Shown piece by piece: positions 55,193 to 64,000 of a DNA stretch of 64,000 nt. The stretch is from NCBI GenBank assembly GCA_020310875.1, contig CM035435.1, positions 64,021,336 to 64,085,335 on the forward strand, in the 5' to 3' direction. This stretch comes from Ceratopteris richardii. Lineage: Eukaryota > Streptophyta > Polypodiopsida > Polypodiales > Pteridaceae. A program made the translations under genes and the position numbers. Positions within the stretch are counted from its first letter, which is position 1; the number at the start of each line of letters is the position of its first letter. The notes beneath the pieces were generated by a model. The model did not search any database. It worked only from the letters and a program-made list of their open reading frames with translations, and was not told where the DNA came from.

Positions 55193-55680
55193 TTACCTGC
55201 ACCATCTACTTCAACTGTGAAGGTTGAAGAAATTAATGCTATTTCTGATGATGCTGATGTGTTGACACTTGATAGTACTGTGCCATCTGAGGCACTTATG
55301 GCCGATTCTCTTTCCCACACCTGGCTACTAGATTCTGGTGCTTCTTTCCATGTGACACCACATAGAGAATGGTTCTCTAATTATGCAGCAAAGTATCTTG
55401 GTACCGTGAGACTTGGTGAATCTTACCAATGTGATGTTGTGGGATTGGAGATGTGGTTGTGCAGTTCATTAATGGTTCAAAATTTACTATGCATAATGTA
55501 CGCCATGTACCTCAGTTATCATGCAATTTGATGTCAGTTGGTCAACTTGATGACCTTAGTCACAAGGTGGTCTTCTATGCTCAGTCCTTTCATATATCAA
55601 AGGGCAATATGGTTATTGCAAAAGGAAGCAAAGTTGCCTCACTTTATCCTTTATTTGTATCATAGAAAGAACACTTGTTA
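55193..55680 (+). pseudogene. Copia B protease
   Basis: Contains TWLLDSGASFHVTPHREWF with the DSGA active site near 55330 and the VRHVPQLSCNLMSVGQLD pattern near 55500-55550. A frameshift near 55445 and a TAG at 55663-55665 break it. Confidence 0.85.
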
Positions 55681-56757
55681 GCTGTTACTTAACAGCCTAT
55701 GGCTTGTATTTGGCATGGTCGTTTGGGCCATATATCTCGTAGTGGAATGGAAAATCTTTCTCGTTCTGGCTACTTACATGTGTTATCTTTCTCTGATTTT
55801 TCATTTTGTGAGCATTGTCAATATGGAAAGCAAACCAGAAATGTGCATAGAACGCACATTGACTCTTCAATTCAGCCTTTAGATCTTGTTCATACAGATG
55901 TGTGTGGTCCTATGCCCACTAGGTCCTTAGGTGGTTCTCTTTACTTTGTCACTTTCATAGATGATGCTACTAGAAAAGTCTGGGTATATCCTATCAAATC
56001 AAAGGATGATGTATTCCCTACTTTCAGAAAATGGCTTGCTTCAGTTGAGACTGAAAAAGGAACTAAGCTTAAGGCTTTACGTTCAGATAATGGGGGTGAG
56101 TATACCTCACATGAATTCAGCCTTTTCTGTTAGTCTAGAGGGATTCGTAGAGAGTTTACAGCTCCTTATACCCTAGTACAGAATGGTGTAGCTGAGAGGA
56201 TGAATAGAACTATTCAAGATAGAGTAGTCTCCATGTTGCATCATGCAAACCTCTCACAAGGTTTTTGGGCAAAAGCAATATTGAGTGCAGTTCATGTGAT
56301 TAACCTTTCACCTAGTACTGCCAAAGGTCTGAAAGTGGCACAAGAGTTATGGACATGGAAACCACCATATTATGATCATCTTCGAGTTTTTGGGTGTGAA
56401 GCATATGTTCATATACCCAAGAATCTTGTACAAAAGTTGGACCATAAGTCAAAGAAATGCATTTTTCTTGGATATGGTCGAGAAGGACAATTTGGATATT
56501 GCTTATGGGATCCTGAAACATGGTCAGTGATCAAAAGTAGTGATGTCATTTTTAATGAGTCTAAGATGCATAAACAGCCCATTAAGGAGGTTGAAGTGAG
56601 AAGAGTGGTGTTTGAGGATACTAGTCCTCCGATTAGCATGCATAAAAATGTTGCACATAGGGATGTTCAAGAGAATGTCCATTCAGATCAGTCTGCACAT
56701 GTTCCTGTTCAGCAACCATTGAGATGTTCTGCACGTGTCTCATATCTACCTGATTGA
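55681..56757 (+). pseudogene. Copia B integrase
   Basis: HHCC zinc domain WHGRLGHISRSGMENL with CEHCQYGK; core with D in HTDVCGPMP, D in SDNGGEY and E in VAERMN. The copia module FGCEAYVHIPK, KKCIFLGYG and the SSDVIFNE stretch follow. TAG at 56131-56133 splits the core. The catalytic triad is otherwise intact. It ends in a TGA at 56755-56757 in the linker. Confidence 0.88.
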
Positions 56758-58333
56758 TATGTTCCAGGTTTAGATTTTGTTATGCTAACAGATGCCGGTG
56801 AGCCTTCTTGCTACAAAGAGGCTATGCAGACAGAGGATCATGTCAGGTGGGAGCGTGCCATGAAGAGTGAGTTGGATTCTATTCACAAGAATGGTACTTG
56901 GGACTTAGTACCTTTGCCAAAGGGCAGGAAAGCTTTACCATGTAAATGGGTATATAAGCTGAAATTCACATCAGATAGTGCTTCTCCAAAATATAAAGCA
57001 CGACTTGTTGCAAAGGGTTTTAAGCAACAACATGGTGTTGATTTTGAGGAAATCTTCTCTCCAGTGGTCAAGATGACTACTTTGCGCATGTTGCTTGGAT
57101 TCATTGCAATGGAGGACTTAGAGCTAGTCCAAATGGATGTGAAAACAACTTTCTTGCATGGAGATCTTACAGATGAGATCTATATGGAACAACCAGAGGG
57201 TTATGTAGTTCCTGGCAAGGAAAGTCTAGTTTGTAAGCTCAAGAAGAGCTTGTATGGACTTAAACAGTCTCCTAGACAATGGTACCAAAAGTTTGATGCT
57301 TTTATGAGGTCCCAAGGCTATTATCGGAGCGATGAGGATCATTTTCTCTACACAAAGAGATGTTCTGATGGCAGCTTGATATGCTTGATACTTTACGTCG
57401 ATGATATGTTGATTGCTGGGAAGTCCTCTTATGATTTGTCAATTCTCAAAAAGAAGTTGAGTCAGACATTTGATATGAAGGATTTGGGGGATGCCAAACA
57501 TATTCTTGGCATGCGCATTACTCGTGATAAGAATAAAAGATGCATATACTTGTCTCAAAGTGAGTACATATCCAAAGTACTTCACCGATTCAATATGTAG
57601 GATGGAAAGGCATTGAGTACACCTTTACCCACATATGTGAAATTGAGCAAGGATGACTGCCCCAACTCAGATGGGGAAAAGGAATTCATGACCAAAATTC
57701 CCTATCAGTCTGTTGTTAGTAGTCTCATGTATGCTATGGTAGCTACGAGACCAGACATTGCATTTGCAGTGGGAGTTGTGAGCAGATATATGTCTAATCC
57801 TGGCAAGAAACATTGGGAAGCAGTCAAAATGACTTTGAGATATCTGAGTGGCACTAAGGACAAGTGTCTATGCTTAGGTAGAGGGAAAGCATCCATTATT
57901 GGTTACACAGATTCTGACTATGCTGGTTGTGTAGACAATCGTAAGTCTACATCAGGGTACATTTTTCATTTTGCTGAAGGTGCTATCTCTTGGAGATCTC
58001 GTCTTCAAGAATGTACAGCTGTTTCCACCACAGAAGCAGAGTATGTTGTAGCAAGTGAGGCATGTAAGGAAGCATTCTGGCTTTCTCGTCTTGCTTGTGA
58101 TATGGGTTTACCTCAGCATGTACCTCACTTGCTCAGTGATAGTCAGAGTGCCATTGCTTTGGCTAAGAATCCGGTCTATCATGCAAAGACCAAGCACATT
58201 GAGGTGAGGTATCACTTCATTAGAGATTGCTTAGCCACTGAGAGCATTATTCTTGAGAGGGTTCACACTTGAGATAATGCTGCAGATGTTTTGACTAAAG
58301 CTCTACCATAGGATAGCTTTCGGCACTGTTGTC
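56758..58333 (+). pseudogene. Copia B RT and RNase H
   Basis: A 272-codon open run at 56782-57600 holds the RT: KWVYKLKFTSDSASPKYKAR, DVKTTFLHGDLTDEIYMEQP, LKKSLYGLKQSPRQWYQKF and the catalytic YVDDML near 57400. TAG at 57598-57600 separates it from a 219-codon run (57613-58272) with RNase H: SSLMYAMVATRPDIAFAVG, GYTDSDYAGCVDNRKSTSGY, STTEAEYVVASEACKEAFWL and AKTKHIEVRYHFIRD. Final codons (NAADVLTKALP-DSF) follow a TGA at 58270. Confidence 0.9.
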
Positions 58334-58491
58334 ACTTGATGGGGGTTACTTGATTCTTGATCTTACGCAGTCACTTGTATACTGTGTAACATGCCCATCA
58401 GGTGGGAGGTATAGTTTGTATACTTACACTCAGGTATTCTTTATCATTCTTTATTTTTTCTCCCATAGTTACTCTGGCCATATTGGCCTTT

Positions 58492-58501
58492 AGTGGGAGA
58501 T
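58492..58501 (+). other. Copia B polypurine tract
   Basis: AGTGGGAGAT directly precedes the 3' LTR. Confidence 0.8.
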
Positions 58502-58798
58502 TGTTACCATTAGTGTCCATGTGAAAGGCCAAATGGCCACCGGACACTTCTTTGTATATGTTCTTTAATAAAACATATAGTGGCCTGGTCAGTCACAGAC
58601 TATAAGTTCGACCGCATTTGAAAGACCTAACAAGTCTGTCTTTGTGCTCCCTGTGTACTGTGTTTTCTGCGTATTCTATAGCCTCTGTGCGGAGTACTAT
58701 GTGCGGCCTGAGGAGCTCGGTTTTCTACTCCGAGCATATTGTCATGGAGCTCTCGAGAAGGAGAGCACACTATGGTGCATCGCCATCGAAATACTTCA
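58502..58798 (+). repeat. Copia B 3' LTR
   Basis: 297 bp, paired with 52789-53085. The TGTGG duplication follows at 58799-58803. Confidence 0.92.
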
Positions 58799-59473
58799 TG
58801 TGGTGCTTTTCATGTTGTACTTCAGCTTTGTCTGCTTTTTGAATCTTGGAATGATTTTTAATGCGTATGTAGACTCTTGCTTTTTCTTGTAGTTGTTCAT
58901 CTTTGGTTGTTGTGCTTTTGGATCATACTGATTCTCCGTATGTCTTGACTTGTCCTTCTTGATGATTGTTACTTGGGCACAAGACTTGGGGATCCATATT
59001 TGCGTTCGGGCCGGCTGAGCGGCTATCACTTTCTTCGGTATCCATACTTTAGTAACCTTTGGTGTTTCTGGGCGTCCAACATGACTTGTATTTTTATTCT
59101 GTCATTCCTTCTGATGCTGTGAGTAGTTCTTTTGTTAAAGATACGCTATCACTTGATCTTTTTTGATCCAAGCCCGTCTAGTGTAAGGAACGGGGTATAT
59201 CCTTATGTGTGCAGTTTCGTAGTGGTCTTGCTGACTTGTCTCTCTGGTACTTGGTTCCTCACTGAGGCTGTTTTTGGCTAGAACACTAGGCATGTGATTT
59301 ACTGGATTAGAAGATTGTGTGCAATCGAGATTCGTTGTGTCCTCACATGAAGTATTCGATGAAGGGGTTTCCACAGTGTGAGTGAACATGCATTCCACAT
59401 TGTGTTCATTTAAGTGAGTTCTTGGTTCTATAGTTTTGGCTTTGATTGGTCGTTCATCTAGCATGCTGAACAC
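58799..59473 (-). pseudogene. Gypsy D3 pol C-terminal tail
   Basis: Low-complexity, Thr/Ser/Asn-rich then Lys-rich coding sequence downstream of the retropepsin-like domain. Short motifs repeat: RRAWIKK near 59160, KVWIPKK near 59040 and QIWIPKS near 58995; a fourth, QIWMPKG, lies beyond copia B at about 52720. A frameshift near 59475 and stops at about 59130 and 59105 break it. No enzyme domain is recognised. Confidence 0.6.
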
Positions 59474-59474
59474 C

Positions 59475-59924
59475 TCACGATGTTATCTTGGTCGAGATGT
59501 ATCCTAGGCCCAGTTGAATAGTCACTTCATATTTGTATATCCAATCTTGACCTAGCACGAGTTCTTCCAATAAGTCCTGATCTTGACACACTAAGAGTTT
59601 CTGTTCCATTGTGTTGTTTCCTAGATGTAGAGGTAAGGTAATCTCGCCTATACATTTGGTAAATTTTCCTCGTATTCCAATCAATTGTGCCTTAGAAGGG
59701 CGTAATTCTTCCTTGAGTTTTTGGGTCAACGAGAATGTGATACAGCTTATAGCAGCTCCTGTGTCAATGAGAGCATCCACCAAGTGGTACTCTTTTGTTC
59801 CAGCACCCAAATTCAAATAAGGTTGCGTCATTTGCTGACCTAGGTTTTCAGTGGCTCTAAAATTATCCATTGGGATGAGTTCTTCTCCTTGTCGATATCT
59901 CTCATCTCTCTCTCTCTCATCCAC
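59475..59924 (-). pseudogene. Gypsy D3 retropepsin-like domain, downstream of integrase
   Basis: 150 codons. VDALIDTGAAISCI carries the aspartic protease active site (D-T-G) near 59780. ELVLGQDW near 59545 is the second signature (hydrophobic-hydrophobic-Gly). Spacing of about 75 residues is normal for a retroviral-type protease monomer. It overlaps the end of the integrase frame by 85 bp; the shift maps to a (GA)n run at 59905-59918, so integrase, linker and protease were probably one frame. Protease is normally between gag and RT in gypsy elements; here it follows integrase. Confidence 0.8.
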
Positions 59925-60928
59925 TCTTTTCGTTTCCTGATTTGCTCTGGCGCTTCTTGTCTAGCTTCTTCTCGTATTCTTTCTTCCTCTATATGCCTAT
60001 TTTTACCCATTATTAGTCGTGACATTATTTCTTCAATCAATGGCTCTAAATATTTTTTTACTTGGCAACCACTGATATACTTTGGCAATACTTCTCCATC
60101 TAGGGTTGCTAAACTGATGGCTCCGCTGGTGGATATGCGATTGATGATTAACGGGCCATATCCTCTTTTTTGCAGTTTCTTAGCATGTTGTTTCAGAGTA
60201 TAAACCAAAACTAAATCTCCTTCCTTCAAATTTTTATCTTTAATATGAGCATCAAAATAGGCTTTTTGTCGCCTTTTAGCAGCATAAATCCCTGCTATTG
60301 CTTGTAACCTAGTTTCATGTAATTTTTCTATTTGATCCAATTGAGCTGATAGTTCATGTCCTGTCCATTCATAAGTTGTTGCTACTCTGAGAGTGGGTAT
60401 TAAGAAATCAATTGGCAAAATAGCATTTTGTCTGTATACTAAGTTAAAAGGAGTAGTTCCTATGGCAGTTTTATAGGCTACTCGGAATGCCCATAAAGTA
60501 TGATGTAATTGTTTATCCCACTCAGATCTACCATTGTTTATAATGTTCGTGAGGACTGTACACAAGATTTTATTTGAACTTTCGGCCTGTCCATTGGCTT
60601 GCGGGTAATATGGGGCTGATTTCTTATGAATTACTAAGAATTCATTCAGTAGTGCTTCTATCACTTCATTTATAAAGTGCGTGCCTCTATCACTCACAAT
60701 TTCTATAGGCAATCCAAATCTAGTGAATACATTCTCAAAGAGAAACTTGGCCATAGTCCTTGCATCATTTTTCTTGGTCGATTTGGCTTCGACCCATTTT
60801 GTCAAATAATCTGTGGCTACAATTATGTACTCGGCATGGGATCCTTTAGTTGGTGGGCTAATAGGTCCTATGAAGTCTATCCCCCATTTAGTAAAGGCTT
60901 TGGCACTCATCATGGGTTTTAGTGGCAT
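59840..60928 (-). CDS. Gypsy D3 integrase core and C-terminal domain
   Basis: 362 open codons. The core has D in KWGIDFIGP, D in VSDRGTHF and E in QAESSNK, so the catalytic triad is intact. The C-terminal domain has EGDLVLVYTLK and KRGYGPLIINRIS, a GPY/F-type module. A basic Arg/Glu-rich tail leads to the (GA)n run and the retropepsin frame. WGIDFIGP-type wording is typical of the plant Athila/Tat side of Ty3/gypsy. The first Met is inside the domain; the natural polyprotein starts upstream. Confidence 0.85.
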   Translation of the reverse strand: MPLKPMMSAKAFTKWGIDFIGPISPPTKGSHAEYIIVATDYLTKWVEAKSTKKNDARTMAKFLFENVFTRFGLPIEIVSDRGTHFINEVIEALLNEFLVIHKKSAPYYPQANGQAESSNKILCTVLTNIINNGRSEWDKQLHHTLWAFRVAYKTAIGTTPFNLVYRQNAILPIDFLIPTLRVATTYEWTGHELSAQLDQIEKLHETRLQAIAGIYAAKRRQKAYFDAHIKDKNLKEGDLVLVYTLKQHAKKLQKRGYGPLIINRISTSGAISLATLDGEVLPKYISGCQVKKYLEPLIEEIMSRLIMGKNRHIEEERIREEARQEAPEQIRKRKEWMREREMRDIDKEKNSSQWIILEPLKT

Positions 60929-61797
60929 TTCATCTCTTCTAATTGGATATTTCGTTCATTGACAGGTATCACAATGTTGAACATATGTGGTTGCATCTTG
61001 ATGTAGAGTTGGACCACATTCCTACAAAAAGAATCATTTTTGTAGTTTTATCTGCAGAAAAATGTCCTCCTGCAGCCCCTGTATGTGCCATCTCTAAGAC
61101 AGCAAGATACTCGTCTTCATGAATGCACATTTGTAAATGATTGTCTCTTCCTCGCTTGAAGAGTTGTTTTCCTATGAGCGCATATTCCTTGCTTTGTTCT
61201 GTGAGCGCACATTTCCTTGCTAGAGTGGCTCCCTACGGGTACTCCTGGGTCTTCAAGAATTTCACCAGAGGCATGCTCCATCTTGGTGCTACAGTGGAGT
61301 AACATAAAGTAGAGTTCTCTTCTGGATTTCATTCTTGACAAGTTGGGCAGGTTGATACATAGTTATGTGCATCCCTCTGCATGGTTGGCCAATATATGCC
61401 TAATCTCTTTAGTGTTTTCCATGTTCCATTCGCATCTAAATGAGTTTTCCATTGATTTACATGTGCTTTTTGAAGCCACATTTCTTGTTCTTCCTCTTCC
61501 ACACTTCTCATGAGTAATCCACTTGAGTCTTGATGATATAGGCTTCCAACAATGATATGAAGGTTTTTGGTCTTCCATAGGTCTTGGTTTTGGTTTGGTG
61601 TGATCCCATGTTTAGGTCCATATGTGAGTATGGGGATCAACTTTTTTGCCCATTGGGACATATTTTGAGATTAAAAAGGTACGTGTCAGGCAGATCATCC
61701 GGTACTCCTGTGTCATTCTTGATAACTGATCCACTCTAATGTGGGTATTCCCTTTCTTGACTACTACTTCAAAATCAAATTCCATCAACAATAGAAA
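60929..61797 (-). pseudogene. Gypsy D3 integrase zinc domain and RNase H linker
   Basis: The zinc domain near 61330-61470 has KAHVNQWKTHLDANGTWKTL and CPTCQE (H-H-C-C). It is followed leftwards by a disrupted insert (61117-61341) and QHCDTCQ-like wording near 60960. Upstream (61660-61797) the VVVKKGNTHIRVDQLSRM segment links to RNase H. Stops and frameshifts are present. Confidence 0.72.
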
Positions 61798-62349
61798 TCA
61801 TCGTACTAGTCGTCCTATATTACAAGGCTTATTGACTAAGTACAGTAGAGCTTGATGATCGATGAAGAATTTGAATTTATTTGCCCATAAGTAGTGTCGA
61901 AATTTCTTCACTACGTACACCATCCCTAGACCCTCTCTCTCGGTTGTGGCATAATTTCGCTCCGCTTGGTTCAAGTGTCTACTGGCATAGGCTATAGGGT
62001 GGTCCAACTTCCCTGTATCTGCCGGTTGAGCTAATATGCAACCAATGGCAAACTTGGAAGCATCCACATGAATGTGAAATGGCTTGTTCCAATCATGTAC
62101 TCGAAGGATTGGTGCTGAACTTAATCGATTCTTTAATTCGTTAAAAGCTCTTTCACATTCTTCTATCCAATTGAACTGAGACAATAATGCATAAAGAGGT
62201 CTAGCAATTATGGCATACATATGTATAAATCTTCGGTAGTATCCGCAATGTCCCATAAATGCGTGTACTTCTTTCGCAGTCTTTGGTTTCGGTAAGTCCA
62301 GAATCACTTTGATTTTGTCTTCATCAGTTGAGATTCCATTCTTAGAGAC
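61798..62349 (-). pseudogene. Gypsy D3 RT end and RNase H
   Basis: Begins at the insertion edge with VSKNGISTDEDKIKVILDLPKPK (end of RT). It continues with FMGHCGYYRRFI, then RNase H: PFHIHVDASKFAIGCILAQ (active-site D), ERNYATTEREGLGMVYVVKKFRHYLW and FFIDHQALLYLVNKP. The 169-codon run is uninterrupted until the stop at 61798. The RT palm is cut off by the inserted gypsy C element. Confidence 0.83.
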
Positions 62350-62866
62350 CGTAAGGTCGCCGGATTGGCATTCTGTAATTTATATTTTCCATTACCGCAC
62401 GTACCAAAAGGTCGTAGCGAAGTGTTGTACCTTTTTATCAATCAATGAAAAGACATTAAGGTGACTCTTCGGTAGCGTAGAGACAAAGGGGATCGCCAGA
62501 CTGTCTGTCTGGGCGATTGGCGATCTGCGGAGATGTCGTCGTAGTACAATGTTATCAAATCTTGAGTACTGTTAACCCTTACTTTGTTTAATTACATTAA
62601 CTTGTGATTAACATAGTAATGTTATGTTGCGGATAGTAAGTCTATGTGACGGTAATGAATAATTCCTGCGTTACGTACTATGAAAAGTTGAACCAGAGTT
62701 CTACAACAACTTGTATAAGAGTTCAATATTGAACATTAACGTACTGCTTATTGAATAAGTTACCTGGGAAAATAAGATACAGGGCCTCTGATTTATCAGA
62801 CCCCTATCACTCCCAAGAACTCGAGAAACTTAAAAGTGTCGGTGATGAAAAAATGCACTTTTAACA
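62350..62866 (+). repeat. Gypsy C copy 2 5' LTR
   Basis: 517 bp starting CGTAAGGTCGCCGG (TG changed to CG) and ending CACTTTTAACA. It aligns with the 519-bp LTRs at 34777-35295 and 35485-36003 but is more diverged. Confidence 0.85.
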
Positions 62867-62867
62867 C

Positions 62868-62885
62868 TGGCGCCATCTGTGGAAA
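62868..62885 (+). other. Gypsy C copy 2 primer binding site
   Basis: TGGCGCCATCTGTGGAAA lies one base after the LTR. Confidence 0.8.
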
Positions 62886-62949
62886 GGTGACAACAAATTG
62901 TGAATAATCAGTAAGGTGGAGTAGTATGCAAGTGGTGCAAAGGTGATAT

Positions 62950-64000
62950 ATGCCGGTTACTCGGTCCGGCGAGTCTTATCCAAAGTACAGGAGAGACCAG
63001 CATCCCTGGACGGTACCAAATTTGTTAGGGACAGCCCCAGGCGGCAGAGGTATAGATCGGTTAAGCCCAATTGTCGAGGGAGCGGAGCTAGTTAGCAGTG
63101 ATTCCGGTACCATTCTGGTAACACATGATGAGATTTCGATAGATTTTGGTGTAATTTCGGTACAGTATGCAGAGGGTGCAGTAACTTCGAAGTGTACAGG
63201 GACGCAGTGGGCAGTTGACCCGACACCGTCTGGTCAGAATTGGAACCCTTCCGAGGATAAAGTTGTGTTACCCAGAGAGATCATTGTAGGTGAAAGAATA
63301 CCCTATTTTGGGGAAAGCTCAGTAAATTCCGGTGAAAGTTCGGTACCAGTTGGTGGGAATTTACAGTTTTCCAGTGACAATGTGATAATCCCCGGTGAAT
63401 CTTCATTTCAGACACCACTTTTTGGGGTAAATTTGCCTACTTGGGATATCAAAGCTGAGGATATGCTATTTGATTTGGAGATCCGTAAGAGATTGAATGC
63501 TATTTTCAAGCCGGAGGGTGAGCAGTCTGATAATACAGATTCCAAAGGACAAGAGATACCACCTCAAAACTCAGGAACCAGTAATGGTACCACTAATAGC
63601 ACCATGAGTGGTCAACACAACAATAACAACAACAACAGCAACATCAACAGCCGCCTCCAATCATTCCACTTCGATCGGTTCCAACAGGGGTGACTTACAC
63701 AAAGTTTGGTGGGTTTCCAGGTGACGACCCTGATGTGCATGTGCGCACCTTTGAGATAAGCTATGCAGTGCTGAAGCATCCACCCAATCCGGCGACCTTA
63801 CACTGGCACGCAGTGCTGAACCATCCACCCGATCCGGCATACAAGGCCATCGTATTTCAGTCAACATTAGTCAATGAAGCAGCGAGGTGGTTAACAGAGT
63901 ATGATTTCAACCATTTCGTTAACTATGATGCGGTGAGAGATGCGTTTTTACAGAGGTTCCGGTTGAAGAAGAATCCCATCGAAATCTTTGATTATTTGCA
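62950..64000 (+). pseudogene. Gypsy C copy 2 gag, partial
   Basis: Starts at ATG 62950 (MPVTRSGESYPKYRRDQHPW), 248 codons to a stop at 63693. Many ESS and GESS-type repeats precede an acidic region and an (AAC)n run at about 63617-63650. The frame shifts after that run: the capsid domain VTYTKFGGFPGDDPDVHVRTF continues in another frame to the window end (DAFLQRFRLKKNP). A 29-bp inverted LTR-edge piece plus a short duplication interrupts the capsid domain at 63784-63835. It is truncated by the window edge. Confidence 0.82.

Larger units (their letters stand above)
52789..58798 (+). mobile_element. Copia B, full length
   Basis: A 6,010-bp TNT1-like Ty1/copia element with 297-bp LTRs, primer site, polypurine tract, a perfect TGTGG duplication, and gag-PR-IN-RT-RNase H in order. 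The LTRs differ at about 19 of 297 positions (counted by eye), so the insertion is not recent. The polyprotein has around eight in-frame stops, mostly TAG, and one frameshift. Confidence 0.92.
47390..62349 (-). mobile_element. Gypsy D copy D3, split by copia B
   Basis: Minus-strand element reading rightwards as 3' LTR (47390-48274), accessory ORF, pol tail, [copia B insertion 52789-58798], pol tail, retropepsin, integrase, RNase H and the end of RT. A plus-strand gypsy C element interrupts it at 62349. Continuity across copia B is shown by the TGTGG target duplication, and by homology of both flanks to one D2 region. Its 5' part lies outside the window. Confidence 0.83.
62350..64000 (+). mobile_element. 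Gypsy C copy 2 (plus), continues beyond window
   Basis: Plus-strand family C element: LTR, primer site and most of gag. It is inserted in the RT region of D3 (flank GAGAC at 62345-62349). The other end and pol lie outside the window. Confidence 0.87.

Noticed and set aside
54770-57600. Programmed stop-codon readthrough or codon reassignment in copia B
   Set aside because: Multiple TAGs at scattered Gln positions differ between copies and fit CHG deamination; programmed readthrough would use one fixed position.

Overview
The window is nuclear DNA of a land plant with a large, repeat-rich genome. Three things point that way. The only host gene is a plant-type AVT6/SLC38 amino acid transporter. 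The rest is dominated by plant-type Ty1/copia (TNT1-like) and Ty3/gypsy LTR retrotransposons. Many element stop codons are CAG-to-TAG changes, as expected from plant CHG methylation. I cannot name the species; a bryophyte, lycophyte, fern or gymnosperm would all fit.

Layout. 1-6626: a diverged tandem duplication, a tRNA-derived SINE, the intronless transporter gene (minus strand) and about 3 kb of AT-rich gene-free DNA. 6627-16333: gypsy element E (minus) with two LTRs and a perfect 5-bp target duplication, invaded by a copia A element (minus), itself invaded by a deleted copia B element (minus). 17717-19156: 5' half of a third copia (F, plus), cut by copia A copy 1 (plus, 19157-22594). 22595-26653: gag, leader and LTR of gypsy family D (minus). 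26654-28985: the 3' end of another element carrying an unrelated accessory ORF. 29000-35295: gypsy family C (minus), followed by an inverted family C LTR, so two 519-bp LTRs form a large palindrome. 36004-40523: two copia A fragments joined head to head. 41450-64000: a nest in which D copy D2 is interrupted by D3, D3 is interrupted by a complete copia B (52789-58798, target duplication TGTGG) and then by a plus-strand family C element that leaves the window on the right.

Reading D3 through its insertions gives an unusual gypsy plan (5' to 3' on the minus strand): RT/RNase H - integrase - retropepsin-like domain - basic W-x-P-K-rich tail - about 1,180-codon coiled-coil ORF - PPT - LTR. The protease after the integrase and the very large conserved post-pol ORF (present in D2 and D3) are the most novel features. 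The copia B family also carries a 5S rRNA-like internal promoter segment, antisense in its leader, in both copies seen.

Almost all element genes are broken by stops, frameshifts or deletions, so this is mainly a silenced retrotransposon graveyard beside one apparently intact housekeeping-type transporter gene.
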